From assembly GCA_009733575.1 (NCBI GenBank), contig ML769404.1, positions 1 to 64,000 on the forward strand: a stretch of 64,000 bases of DNA, read 5' to 3'. The stretch is from Gymnopus androsaceus JB14. Taxonomy: Eukaryota > Basidiomycota > Agaricomycetes > Agaricales > Omphalotaceae. The notes beneath the pieces are model-generated. The model was not told where the DNA came from and did not search any database. It saw only the letters and a program-made list of their open reading frames with translations. This document shows positions 38,716 to 50,961 of this stretch, piece after piece (position 1 is the first letter of the stretch; the number at the start of each line of letters is the position of its first letter). The position numbers and the translations under genes were made by a program.

Positions 38716-39475
38716 ATGGTTCGCATTTCATCTTCAATTGAGCCGGAATATGGGTTCCATCGCACATTTACCACTTCAATCACCTCCAAAAACACTGACT
38801 GGGTGAGCCTAGTCGAAGAATCACGATGCTCCATGCATATGTACTACAAGTTCCCAGTTCTCGTCTTCGTTGACCCGTATGAACTGGCGAATTACCAGAA
38901 TATATACTCATTCGAACATCATGGAAATGCCAACTTGGAACTTCCCGTAGCTGCAATGGACTCGAATGGGACATCACTCTTGTTGACTCTCACTTCAGTA
39001 GCACCTCAGCTAGAAGTTCCAGTACCACTGCATCTGCGGTATGGTGAAATCTCGCACTCGAATTCAGAGACACACCGTACAGCGGAGATTGCATGGCCCG
39101 ACTTGATTCTATCGTGCCCTTCTCCTGGTAAGCTGCCGTTGCTGTTCCTATATTGGTGACACGACATCCAGCCTAATCTACGATATAGTCTCCAAAACCT
39201 TTCTTGCCTTGTATGATTCGGCTCCTACGGAATTCGCCTCATCACTCAAGGGTTCCTCTCTATACGTGCCTTTCCAAACTCTCGATTCCGATTCCGATCT
39301 CGATTCCTCTGCTCCTGCTCGCTTTGTGGTTGTGACCGCTCCTGTGGGTCAATACGCCGATGTCGCTCAAGTGAGGTTTGGGACTGCATTTACGATCCTG
39401 GCGATGTTTTTCTATCTGGCGTATGTCTCGTGGAAAACCGCACGACGACTTGGGAGGCGGGGAAAGACGGAATGA
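38716..39475 (+). CDS. PIG-X/Pbn1-like GPI mannosyltransferase I subunit
   Basis: PIG-X (yeast Pbn1) stabilises the ER mannosyltransferase that adds the first mannose to GPI anchors. Two exons, 38716-39127 and 39189-39475, join in frame. The start is the first ATG of the open frame. Family features are VFVDPYELANYQ, NLELPVAA, LEVPVPLHLRYGE and FVVVTAPVGQ, then a single C-terminal transmembrane helix (FGTAFTILAMFFYLAYVSW) with a basic tail (RRLGRRGK). Length (~232 aa) suits the family. A broken partial copy lies at 24920-25225. An extra upstream exon cannot be excluded, since a signal peptide is not evident. Confidence 0.75.
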
Positions 39476-39972
39476 TTCCTTACTGGATGCTGTCGTTGAT
39501 TGGACCATCGGTGATATGATTTTCATGCCGCTCTTTGTCGAAATCTCTTGTTATTCCGAGGGTATAGCACAGGTATAACATCACCATTAAGAACGGAGAG
39601 ACTAGAAGCAGTGTGCTTCAGCTAGAAGGATCTAGTGCCGTGATCTTCGCTAGGGGTCCGGTGCTCCTTGTGGGATCGACAGCTTCCTGCAATCGTCGTC
39701 TACCTCGATGGGCAGCAGATAATGGACACTATCGAAACTCCGACATATATCTGTATGACCTGGTCTTCGGATGTTACATACAGAGCTTGCAGTGACACGT
39801 ACTTATTTACTGTACTTTCTTCTTCCCCTTGCAACAATACGGTATTACGGTATTACTTGCCGGTCCATCGATTTGAATAAAGTTTTATAAAGACTAACTC
39901 TGACTGAAAAGATATATAGACCCGGTCAAATTTTCACATGCACATACTTTCTTCCTTCGACTCGTACCACCA
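39476..39972. other. intergenic, no gene seen
   Basis: Separates the PIG-X-like gene from the Lon gene, both on the plus strand. It is expected to hold the 3' end of the first and the promoter of the second. No motif was identified with confidence. Confidence 0.5.
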
Positions 39973-42900
39973 ATGTCTCGACCGTCGAAACTATATGTTC
40001 TCCCTCTTCCTCTCGGCGTAATTCTTCTACCAGCTTCAAGAGTAACTATTCCTCTCTCGACTGAAGTTGGGGAAGCCCTACTTGCATTATTCGAGAAGAA
40101 CGAAAGCCTTCCCATTGTAGCCGCCGTTCCAGCCAACACTTCTCCAGTACAGTATGGTACAGCTGCAAGGGTTCTGAGGCTAATCCGGCCCCCGCTCGGA
40201 AGATCAAATCTCGAATCTGGGGAAAGGCAATCCCGCGTCTACCTAGCTTCACTCCATGGTCTTACCAGAGTATGCTTGGATGAGCCATATGACTATGAGA
40301 AACAGGCGAACAAATTGGCTTTCGATTCAACCATTCCCAAACTGGTGACGCGAAAGATATCCTATCCTTCGTCATTCCAGCTAAAGGACTCTGTTGGGGT
40401 CGATTCCAACTCGGCGCGCGACTCGATAATCAAGTTTAAAGCAGCTGCATTAAGAGTCCTTCAGCACATGGCACAGAACTCGCAGCAGCAGGCGAGAAAG
40501 GACGCTTTCTACAAGATCGCAGCCATGCTGGAAGAACTCAAGGAGGATGCCGACGGTCTTGAATCCCAAGATAGTCATAGTAGCGCGAGAGAAAACCTGG
40601 ACAGAGCGGCTTGGATGGCTGATGTCTTGGTTGGTAGTGTGCTTGGTCAGGGCGTCCGAACCTCTACAGCGAACGACTGGGAAAACGAAGATTGGGCAGA
40701 TAAACTGGGTACGTGTATACTATACATTTATTCTATAAAAACTAACATCTACTACAGCGCTACTCTGTACCTCAAACTCCCTTTCTCGTATCCAACTCGC
40801 GACTACCATTCTTACGAAACTGCACACCAAGCTCGAGGTTACTTCCCGCATTGCCAACGCTGTCGACGAAAGCCTAAGCAAGCAACAGAAGGAATTCTTC
40901 CTTCGGCAACAGTTACGTGCTATCGAGAAGGAACTGAAGGAACTGCAGGCACCAACCGGTGTCTCCGGTAATCCGAACTCGTCACCCGGCTCCGCTGTTC
41001 GTCAGAACAGCGATTTAGACTTGGATCCCAATGAATCGGACGATGTGGAGCTCATCGATATCCGACGAAAACTGGAAGCAATGGAACCTGGGAGTGAAGA
41101 GAGAAAAGCAGGTGTTCGAGAATGGAGGAGACTGAGGAGACTGATGGGTGCAAGCGGCGGAGGTGGAGGCAGTGGTAGCGTCGAGGGTGGCGTCATAAGG
41201 GGCTGGGTAAGCTTGTGTTTCTTCCCTGTCACTAGAAACTATTTCTCATTCCCTTTTAGCTAGAAGTGGTTTACAGCTCTCCCCTGGCCGTCCGTGACGC
41301 AACCTTCTGCTCCACCCTCCCAGTCTCTAATCACTACGTCAGCCTTCCTCGCTGATGCTCGTGCCCAACTCGACTCTGATCACTACGGTCTCGATAAAGT
41401 CAAGAAACGTCTGATCGAATATCTTGCTGTCGTCAAACTGAAGGAGCTTTCTGAGCTTGCAGAGGAACAACGATTGGTTCTTGAGGCTCAAAAGCCAGAG
41501 GTAGTTGAGGCATTCGACGACGTCGCTGGGCCTGCTGACGCTGATGGAAGGGAGAAGGACCTACAGGTCGCTCTGCGTCAAACCCAGGTTCCGATCGAGA
41601 ATAAACCGGTAAAAGCACGGAAGGCCAAGGGAGTCAAGGGTCCTATCTTGTTGTAAGTTAACATATCTCTCTTTGTTGAAAGCTTTGTCTTATTCCCAAT
41701 TTCAGGTTCGTCGGTCCTCCTGGCACTGGCAAGACTTCTCTCGGTCAAAGCATTGCACGGGCTCTCGGACGACCTTTCCACCGTATCTCTCTCGGTGGCG
41801 TCCGCGATGAAGCTGAGATTCGTGGCCACAGACGAACGTATGTAGCCAGCGGACCTGGGCTCATTGTTCAAGCATTAAGGAAGGCTGGGAGACCTGACTT
41901 TGTGTGTCTGCTGTAAGTGTTGACGTCGGTCACACTGCATTAATACTTCACTTCTTCCTTAGAGATGAGATTGATAAAATCGGAAGCAGTAACTTTCATG
42001 GAGATCCAGGTGCTGCTCTTTTGGAAGTCTTGGACCCCGAAGCAAAACTGTAATTTTAATGTGAGTGATTTATTGTTTCTCAGTTTGGTATCTTTCATTA
42101 ACTTGTTATAGGATCATTATATCAATGTACCGATAGACTTGAGTCAGGTTCTCTTTATCTGTACCGCAAATAGTCTCGAAACTATCTCGGCACCTCTTCT
42201 GGATCGTTGCGAAGTGGTCGTTCTTCCTGGTACGTTAGCTGTCTTCCATGAAGGTTCCAGTCTTATGTGTCTATAGGTTATACCCACGACGAGAAACTTC
42301 ACATCGCTCGACGATTCCTACTTCCCAAGCAACTCAAGGCCAACGGGTTAACAGAAGAACACGTCAAATTCACCGAGGAAGCACTGAAAACCATCGCCAC
42401 GCGGTAAGTCCTTCTATCGACATAACTTTACAGGAATGCTCACATGAACTGTCAGATACACACGCGAGGCTGGTGTCAGAACACTAGAGAGATCTATTGG
42501 TTCTGTTGTACGGTTCAAGGCAGTCGAGTGGGCAGAATGCCTGGACACAATCAACGCACAAGACGGCAGGATTGCCATAAACGAAGCTTCTTCGCCCTCG
42601 TCATCCACGGATCTTTCAGTTATCAACCTCAACGATTCATCGAAATCAACGCTGTACAAACCGTTGGTGCAAGAATCCGAGCTCGAGCGATTCTCGGCAT
42701 CTCTCGACTGGGAGGACGGGGATGAAAGTCTAGCGGAGAGGAACAAAGGTTCAAGAAGAGGTGTTGTGTATGGATTGGTCGTTATGGGTCAGGGTGAGGG
42801 TGGGATTCTACCTGTAGAGACTATCATTATTCCTACTGGTAATAAGAGTGGGAGTGGAGAAGGCGGGCGGTTGCGGTTGACTGGGAGTTTGGGAGATGTA

Positions 42901-43612
42901 CGCCATGTTCATTTATCATTCAAAATTCTACTGATCTGTTTCTTTATGCAGGTCATCAAAGAGTCTGGCGAGCTGGCGTTGAGCTGGGTGAAGACGCATG
43001 CGTATGATATCGGTATCACGACTTCACCGTTCCAAGATCCTCTAAAAGGACCAAACCCTATCGATATACACTTGCATCTTCCTGCAGGCGCCCAGAAGAA
43101 GGATGGACCCAGCGCAGGCGTTGCAATGGTACGTGCTGTCGTATGATTTGTCGAAGGTTACTAATTGGAATTCGTAGACATGCGCCTTGGTGTCGTTGCT
43201 TACCGGCGAATGCGTTCCCACAGACGTCGCTATGACCGGTGAGGTATGTATACTGTTCTCTTCAACTCCCTTTCCTACTCCTCGCTCATCTTGCTCTCCA
43301 AGATTACTCTTCGAGGACGCGTCACACCCGTAGGGGGGATCAAGGAAAAGGTGATTCTTTTCGCGACATCCTGCTACAAACTGAAATAACATAATTTCCT
43401 TAGGTCCTTGGTGCTCATCGCGCGCAAATTCGCAAAGTCATCCTTCCGATACGCCAACCGTAAAGACGTCGAACACGACGTCGCTCCCTGAGATACGCAA
43501 CGCAATGGAGTTTGTCTTTGTGCGCGATCTACAGGAGGCACTGGAAGCAGCCTTTGGAAAGGGCGTTATCGGATGGAGAAGGGGAATGAACATGCTTGAG
43601 AGTCGGCTATGA
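39973..43612 (+). CDS. peroxisomal-type Lon protease, with four apparent +1 frameshifts
   Basis: An ATP-dependent serine protease of protein quality control. The N-domain begins [20 protein letters not shown], as in peroxisomal rather than mitochondrial Lon, and no mitochondrial presequence is seen. It has [36 protein letters not shown], Walker [10 protein letters not shown], Walker B VCLLDEIDKIG, catalytic Ser in [11 protein letters not shown], and catalytic Lys in [10 protein letters not shown]. It ends ...NMLESRL, a PTS1-like tripeptide. About ten GT-AG introns are present. Single extra bases near 41264, 42041, 43448 and 43486 break the frame. Dropping each restores conserved sequence ([22 protein letters not shown]). 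Neither missing blocks nor other decay is seen, so sequence error is a serious alternative to pseudogenisation. Confidence 0.85.
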
Positions 43613-44079
43613 TTCAAAGCCGCGCATGCTTTCTGATCGCTCGCTGTAAATGTAATTTGAACGTCGGACTTTCGTTGCTTTAACGTTTTGCTATCTGCTC
43701 ATCTAATATCTTGCTATTTATCATACCAATATTCGCATTCGCTTCTGTACACAAACATGTTGTATTTTATGTATATTGATCATCTTTGACTCTGATAGTA
43801 AGGTTGTGCTATGCTTACGCTGATCCGACAGAGATTATGACGAATCTGGAAGCGTTCATGAATACGCAAGCAACAGTCTAGTTAAGCCTTATGATAGATA
43901 TAGTACAATGAGATATACGCTAAGCCTATATCACGTGATCTTATTCGAGTATTTTGCTAAGGCTTCTCAATATATACTCACAAATTGAGATATAATTGGT
44001 AGAGTATATAATGTATATATCACTATAGTATATAATTCAATTACATTTGAACTCGAAATTAGATATCTATCCATAAGCC
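43613..44079. other. AT-rich intergenic between convergent genes
   Basis: Contains alternating TATATA stretches (about 43960-44050). Probably the two 3' ends of the convergent Lon and F-box genes. No gene is seen. Confidence 0.5.
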
Positions 44080-45762
44080 CTAAATCATCGTCGACTTCTT
44101 ATCAATGACAACAACTCTCATTCCCGCCTTTTCAAGGTATGTTAATGGCTTGAACGTCTTCACGTCCATTTTTCGATTCTTGAACTTCAAAACCACCGAC
44201 CGCAAGCATGCTGTCCCGACATCGGAATTCAACGAGGTTCCCGTAGACGAGGGACCATACCCATCGTGCTCATTATCAGCGAGCCACCTCGACGACACCA
44301 TATCAACAAAGCTTTCTTCATCAAAGTCGGTGCCAGAGAACGTTAGTTCCAGGCTCTGAAGCTTCTGTACGAGAGCTGACTCGGAAGAGAGTGCAACGGA
44401 AGGAAAAGCATGCAGACCTTGTATGAGGTGCGGGGTGATAGGACTGGGGGTAGTGGAACTGGCAGCGCGCGGCATCTTGGAGTCGTCTATGGTGAGGTGT
44501 AGGAGTGAGGGTAGGCGACGGAGTAGATCAATGAGATTGGAGTCTGAAAGGGGGATGGATTTGATACAAAGCGTAGAAAGATGGAATGACGACCGAGTTA
44601 TGAAACCATGCAGGCTTTCTTCAGGCCAGATGCCTTTGTAGTTTTTGGAAGCCTCAATGAGCAGAGAGGTGAGCGACGGGCACGTCATGGAAGAGAAAGC
44701 CACCTCTGCCAAGCTCTCGGGAAAGGATGTTGGAGAGAGAGTCAGTGACAAAACTTCAAGAACAGGGGTTATTGCAGGTTCAAATTGTTGATAGTAGTCC
44801 TGCTCATTGACTTCTCGCAGTCGCAGCTCTGTCAGTTCGCCACTTGCCTTCCAGAACTTTCTCATTCCTTCTGCATACTGGGCAACATCAAGTTGGGTAA
44901 GGTGCTTCCATGGAAACATGCTTGCACGCAAGTTCTCGGGACAAACTGCATAAATGGACAGACTGCGTATCGGGGAATTTTCGAATATATCCAATTGGCT
45001 TGCATCGTGTTTATCAAAAAGGAGGTCGGGGACATTGAGCTCCTTCAGCATCAGTAAACGCCGAGGATTCCGGCGAATCAGCGTGATCAGTTTATCGAAG
45101 ACTTTGGGTTCATGCACTGTTAACTTTCGCCACCGGCGAGCAACGGCAACAACGGCAGCGCACAAAGCTCCGTGATGCTGCTGTAGATCACTTCCATCGG
45201 TTGGTCCAGTGATTTCAAAGGACAGAGGAGAATCTCGCGACAGTTCATAGAACAGATTGAGCAGGGGACGCATTGTATGATTGGGAGGAGTTGCCTGCAT
45301 CTCGATATGAATACGAGACCACAGGATAGGATGCGATCGAGTGATATTCCTCCACTGCAAGCACACACCACTAATCGACAAGGTAGGCATAGCGCCCAGC
45401 TTCTTCGATGTGATCTCGTTAAGTTCGCAAGCGAAATCGAATATTTGGCGAAGTTGTTCGCTATGAATTTTTCGAATAGGAGACCTGAGAAAGCGAAGGC
45501 CAGATCTGTATTCTTTGAGATTTCGTTTCTTTTCGTCCAGATGCCGAAGCTGATTCTGAATGGAGATTATCCGCGACTGCAGGCGGTCAGCCTCAGCATC
45601 ACAGTCCTCTAGGTCTTTATCGATGTCTGCCAGTGCTCCTGCAATTTCAGCTTCAGAATGAGCTGCAGGACCGTGCTCAGAGCGCAATTTGGAGCGCAGC
45701 CCTGCAAAGTCTATCTTGCTTCGTATCTGGAAGCTTCTCGCTCCCGTTCGCGAGTTTGCCAT
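44080..45762 (-). CDS. coiled-coil F-box-like protein, 560 aa
   Basis: A single uninterrupted frame. Residues ~45-85 form a heptad-rich coiled coil (DIDKDLEDCDAEADRLQSRI). It is followed by an F-box-like segment (LRSPIRKIHSEQLRQIFDFA) and SGVCLQWRNITRSHPILWSR, the pattern of the very large F-box family of Agaricomycetes. The rest is Leu-rich with LRR-like irregular repeats. Such proteins are thought to act as SCF ubiquitin-ligase adaptors; the substrate is unknown. The ATG at 45762 is the first in frame. A short intergenic stretch to the left suggests convergence with Lon. Confidence 0.75.
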   Translation of the reverse strand: MANSRTGARSFQIRSKIDFAGLRSKLRSEHGPAAHSEAEIAGALADIDKDLEDCDAEADRLQSRIISIQNQLRHLDEKKRNLKEYRSGLRFLRSPIRKIHSEQLRQIFDFACELNEITSKKLGAMPTLSISGVCLQWRNITRSHPILWSRIHIEMQATPPNHTMRPLLNLFYELSRDSPLSFEITGPTDGSDLQQHHGALCAAVVAVARRWRKLTVHEPKVFDKLITLIRRNPRRLLMLKELNVPDLLFDKHDASQLDIFENSPIRSLSIYAVCPENLRASMFPWKHLTQLDVAQYAEGMRKFWKASGELTELRLREVNEQDYYQQFEPAITPVLEVLSLTLSPTSFPESLAEVAFSSMTCPSLTSLLIEASKNYKGIWPEESLHGFITRSSFHLSTLCIKSIPLSDSNLIDLLRRLPSLLHLTIDDSKMPRAASSTTPSPITPHLIQGLHAFPSVALSSESALVQKLQSLELTFSGTDFDEESFVDMVSSRWLADNEHDGYGPSSTGTSLNSDVGTACLRSVVLKFKNRKMDVKTFKPLTYLEKAGMRVVVIDKKSTMI

Positions 45763-47163
45763 AGCAGTTTTCGGGATCTAAGTATGCATTTATTCGATTC
45801 CCTCGAGAGTAAAAATTAAGTATTGCGAGTCTCTTACCGATCAGACCAGACTTGGTGAAGAGATGATTCTTTTGTTGGGGGCCAGGAAAAAAAATCTAGT
45901 CGTCGTCCGTAGAAAAGCAACAAGGGCGTTCAATGAGCCTAGATACTGATTGAAACATGCAGGACGTACAATAACTGAACTAGCGTGGTGGCGAAAACAA
46001 AGGATTCGTGACCTTCACGTGGCTCGTGATATGATCTAGCTGTATTATACACTGTATACTGTGGCTAATTCGGAGTAATTAGAATGTGTGTTTGGCTGGG
46101 CTTTAGCCCCGCGCGGGTGGGTAACCAAATAACGCACGCGGAAACTAAAGCTGGAGCATACAGCTGATAAGGAAAAGGTGTGGGTGGGTGGGCGAGCGAG
46201 AAAGGAGCTGATAATTCGTCGACGGTGAGAGTCGAAAGCAAGTAAAATAATAGGCGCTGATGTGGCGCCGGTTGACTGACGGTGCCGGGCTGGCTTACTA
46301 GTAATGCAATCCGTACTAGAAGTGCAATCCGACGATAAATCTCTTTCGTCTGAATGCATTTCGAGTCCGTTCCCTTTCAGACTTTTAGTATAAGCTTTTA
46401 TACATGTAATCTAAACTTCAGTCTATTTATATGGACGAGATGAGAGCAAGAAAATATTCAGCATTTTTGCCAAGTTTGAAAATCTCACTGTTTTGGGCTT
46501 TTTATGCCCGGTAGAGCTGAACAATTTTTTTGTACTTTTGAGGCTTGGACGGGACATTGATATAGACTAATCAGGGTGTTTGGAAATTATCCGGCGATTT
46601 AATTGAAGTTGAACGCTCTCAAGCAAGGAAAGAGAGGTGAAAGTGCAGCTTCGGGGATTGCCGACGCCGGCCAAAACGCAATTGCATTGCCCGCCAAATT
46701 TTGACCTCTTCTCGGCTCAGTGCTGGCTGGACTCAACGTTCACCTAAAATCGTCAAATTCGATGAATTACATCCTTTAGGGTATGTACAGCTTAAGTTCA
46801 AGACCCGAAGCCCATTGGTTGATATTTGCAGAAGTTTTATGATACGGACATACTTCTAGCAACTTCTAGTACATCAATAGTATCCTCTGATAAGCCGCCT
46901 CCGCCAGACTTATCTCGGAACGAATTTGAACGAATTTAAAGGAATACTGGAGGCGCATTGACTGTAGCAAGTTACGATCCTCATTCTGATACAGATAAAA
47001 GCAGGCTCCAATTGTAATACAAGAAGATTAAAGCACAAACTAGGTAACTATAGTCAAAAGGCTGTACCTATCTGAGAGAGTGAGAAGAACTGGACAGTCG
47101 AGTCCATATAGCAAGGTAGTATCCAGAAATCAAATCAAAAAAAAGAAAAGAAAACTAGAAACG
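45763..47163. other. intergenic, no gene recognised
   Basis: Holds the F-box gene promoter and about 1.2 kb of unique sequence. The frame at 46045-46359 on the minus strand is low-complexity and has no recognisable domain, so I do not call it a gene. Confidence 0.5.
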
Positions 47164-49697
47164 CTATGTATTGTGACTAGTCAAAGACCAGTTCGCTAGT
47201 TCCACGGAAGGAGGCGTAACGGAGCTGTACCATCGTTCCATTGAGGAGAGAAAAGAACCTGTAAGTTGTATGATCCCTGCATTCATTTCAATGATCAAGA
47301 CTGTCACACCGGGATTCGGGTTGGTCAGCTTCTGGAGGGATAGGGTCGGTGTCGAAACGGACTGCGTCAGACTTGGTGAATGTAGCGCCAGACGAAGGAC
47401 TGAGAATAGACACAATCATCTCGTCGCCGTCAATGGTGAGCGTGGCCGTTGTACCGTTGCTGCTGATATCAACGGTCGCGTTCGTGTGCATACGCCACAT
47501 GAAGGGCTAGTAGTCGTTATTTCGATCCTGAACCAGGAATTGGGTCCTGTCGTTGATGAACCGCATTCCACGATGAACTGAAGAGCTGCAAGAGAGGTAT
47601 TATATGAGCTACGGATCCAAACAATAAGAAGAACGGACTGACGTATCGTTGAAGTATGCACTTGTGATATCTGCGTACCAGTACGCGGTAGAACCACTGG
47701 AGACGTTGAAGATGGTGCTAGAACCTTGCGTGTCATTAGTAGACTCGTAGCCCAAAATTGTGGGCTTAGCGAGGACGTTTTGGTTCGTCTTGTTGACCAA
47801 GATAGTGTTTTGTCCTTCGGTCATCTTCCTGTAATAGTACCACCTAGCACTACCCTGGGTGTCGTTACTGAAGTAATATGGAGCGTTGTAGTCACCGTCT
47901 CCGAGCTCTCCAGCCCAGCGGTGGCCCATAGCATCAATGACAAAGTCACCACAGTCGAGGTCATTATGGGTCTGTCGGCCCTGGTTCATACCAGCCTTCA
48001 TACCAAAGTATGTCCCATTGATGTTCGTCCAAGTGCTTCGCATAGAGACCCACTGATCGATCTCGTTATCAAATGCGCGGTCCAAAGGTAAGCCATCCCA
48101 GAAGGCACCTTCGACACTGGCATCATACCAGAACATACTCCAGGGGTCTGCTGCGTCGGCTTGCTCACGCTGATACAGCGCAGGAATGGGGTCGTTGAAT
48201 TCGCTGGAAAAGAAGAACATCCCGTTGGCTGTCGAGGAAAACTTGTTGGGACCAGTGTCACCGACAGCGAATAGCTGAGTAAGTCCCCAGCCGTACATGT
48301 GGGAGTAACCAGTGTTCTGATAAGCGCTGTTAAGCATCCCGTAGTCAGAGCCGGTCGCGGTAATGAGCGCAGAGGTCATTTCGGCATATCCAGTGGTACC
48401 AAAGTACCAGTAGTCCATGGTTTCACTCCATGTACCGTCAGATGTGGGGCCTCCTGCACAGTTCTCGAGGGCGTCTGGAACAGTGAGGCCAAGGAGTTGT
48501 TCAGCGGTCCCAGTGGTGTCGTCACCAAGGATAGCGAGAGAAGCTAGCGTAAGACCGCCATTGCACACACAGTTCCAGTTTCCGGTAGTGTTGGTTTTCC
48601 ACCAGCCAATGAAGGAGCTAGTGTTGGTGTATGCCTGAACACCGAAAGACAGACCGTACTCGATCAAGGTGAAACGCATAGATTCCAACTGATCGGCAGT
48701 CCAGACGTCATATAACCAGTCGTACGCGATTCCATAACCAGCAGAAAATTCAGCAGTGTCGAGGAAATGGTTGGAGTCCCATTTGTCATAGTCAGGTCCG
48801 AAACTGACCGAGTAGTTACCAGCGACATTCTAGTATCTTTTAGTCAGAAGACAGTCATTTGGTTTACAGTAGAGCACACCTGAATCTCAAGCCAGAGACG
48901 ATCAACCCACTTGGTGTCATTGGTCATACGATAAGCATACGAGAAGGCTTTCGCTCTCTGCTTGAATCGACGAGCGGGATCCAAGATACCATTGCCACCA
49001 TCGAAGACATACTGAATGGGGTCGTCATTGTACCAAGTAGTGGCATTCCCGAAAATAGTTTCATTCCAGTAAGAGAGATATGGGTCGTTCGCGATATGAT
49101 CGGGCAAAACATCCCACTTGTACTGAGGTGCGATGAGTCTGGGCCTATCTGGGCGAACTGAGGTAACAGCGGGTGTGGGAGCGGAGAAAGTGTCGGTAGG
49201 CCAGGTGAGAGAGGCCTTGGCTGAAGAAGCAAAAGTAGGAGAGACGAAGACCGAAGTGTCCGTCTAGAAAATAATAAATTGCTCGTAAACTAACTTGAAG
49301 AACAAAAATAACTTACAACTTGAGGGAAGATAGGTACCATGTAAAGACTGTTCGTGGCAGCTGCAAACTTTCCAGTTGCAAGCTCCTCAAGAGCGGCATT
49401 TGCAGAGGAGGAAGAAGCTGCAGCTGCAGCTGCAGATTGGGCGGCAGGGGAGCTACTGCTGCTCTTCTTGCTCTCCTTCACACCGACAACAACTCCAACG
49501 ACAACTCCGATAATAACCAGGATAGCAACAGGTATACCGAACTTTACCCATTTGCTGGTGGACTTTCCCCTTGGCTTTTCATTGTTAGGCGGAGCAATAT
49601 AGCCAGAAGATTGGTTGTAGTATGGATCGCCGGCGCCGTACGGAGAGTTGAGATTTTGGGTACTGTAATTCTGATCGTTTGCGTTATGGTAAGACAT
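47164..49697 (-). CDS. membrane-anchored heparinase II/III-like enzyme, copy A
   Basis: Domain order: a cytosolic N-terminus rich in Asn/Tyr/Gln (MSYHNANDQNYSTQN), one TM helix (FGIPVAILVIIGVVVGVVVG, residues ~53-72), an Ala/Ser stalk, then a large extracellular domain. This has an alpha-helical toroid region (PDHIANDPYLSYWNETIF, WADQ-type YGIAYDWLYDVW) and a heparinase II/III-like beta domain (TYFGMKAGMNQGRQTHNDLD, then CGDFVIDAMGHRWAGELGDG and YYYRKMTEGQNTILVN). Such folds eliminate uronate-containing polysaccharides, but the substrate here is unknown. At least four GT-AG introns are present. The last ~100 codons carry two or three one-base frame changes compared with copy B, so the C-terminus is uncertain. 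It is the downstream member of a tandem pair. Confidence 0.8.
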
Positions 49698-50961
49698 TGT
49701 ATAGACCTGGAAGGTCGTCTGTTAAAAAGAGTGAGGGCAGACTGGTAGTCTGAAAAGAAAGACGAGAGGACAACCGGTTGCTGGTGGCTGATTGAGACAG
49801 AAAGGGTGAAGCGTGGAAATTCCAAAATGGAATTTGATGTTCCCCTGTCGGAACATTCGGCCAATTCGGTTAGCAACCTTTTTTCGGCGTTCACCGTCTT
49901 GAAAACTTGCCAAGTATGTATTTCGAATATTTTTATGCCTCAAAATACACTGTACAGTCCAAAAAAAACTGTACCAGAAATAGAACTTGAAAACGTGGAA
50001 ATAATATTTACGGTGCACCGGCGCACGACCTATTATTATCGCGACTACAACCTATTGCTGATTGGTAGAATGGAAACAGAAGTAAATGCAACATTGCACT
50101 TGTCTCTCTAAGTACACGTCCAAACTTCGAGAGGGCTGTGGAGATCTATATTGAAGCATTCAGGAATCCAGCTAGATGTCAATTAGAGGGAAATTGTCAC
50201 CGTGAAATAACACGGTACAGTAATGGACGGGTTAAGGGCCTTAAAATCAGCATCGGACGACAGAAAAACTACATTCATGAACGACAGAATTCCTGTTTGA
50301 ACGACTTCAACGCTAACCCACAGTACATTCCGTGGACATAGCATCCTCGCGCAGTATGTCCAACCTTAAGTCATGAAACCGCGAGGATCCCGATGCTTAA
50401 AACAAGCGACGAAGAATCATCAGTGAGGAATTTGGATGGCTCCGAGTAAAGTACAATAGAGGTCTTTCGGACACCGAACACCAAAGATGCTATTCCTGTC
50501 TCCGCCCCAAAAGATGAGTGGTTGAGACCGAGAACTCCAGCAGCTCTGGCACTGAGCTATATCGACCCCAATTTATGTGAGTCGAAAAATCGAAATTATC
50601 ACGAATTAAAAAAGAAAAAATGTATGTGACAGTCCCGATAATCAACATGGTTCATAATAAAAGGGTGCTATCTCATGAAATAATATCCTGTCCATGTCCA
50701 ATCGATGATTCAGAGGTCATCTTCTGTGACGATGATAGTACCGGATTAATTATGCGTAAGAACAAGTCGGCTCCCTACCTATCATCAAACAGATAATCCT
50801 CTGGGACGTCGTTAGCATCCAGTCCCATCCGGCACCTAATTTTGAAAAAGGTAGACAGCTCCGCATACGAGGATGAAGGGCCTACGCAGTCCAGTCCGTA
50901 TAACAATGCGATGCGAGATAGTATCCAAAAACAAATCAAAAAAGGTACAGTACTAGAAACG
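49698..50961. other. intergenic between tandem heparinase-like genes, itself duplicated
   Basis: The promoter side of copy A matches the region upstream of copy B (53488-54300). Shared blocks include GTGGCTGATTGAGACAGAAA, CCAATCGATGATYCAGAG and AATATCCTG. The 3' flank of B (50895-50961) matches that of A (47100-47163). So the tandem duplication unit was about 3.8 kb including regulatory DNA. No other gene is seen. Confidence 0.65.

Noticed and set aside
43960..44050. Replication origin-like AT tract
   Set aside because: Only a short TATATA-rich stretch between convergent 3' ends; nothing specific to an origin.
46045..46359. Possible small gene on the minus strand (104 aa)
   Set aside because: Ser/Thr-rich with no domain, no paralog, and no splice context; composition explains the open frame.
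49354..49602. Ala-rich plus-strand frame over heparinase copy A
   Set aside because: It is the shadow of the minus-strand Ala/Ser stalk and TM helix.
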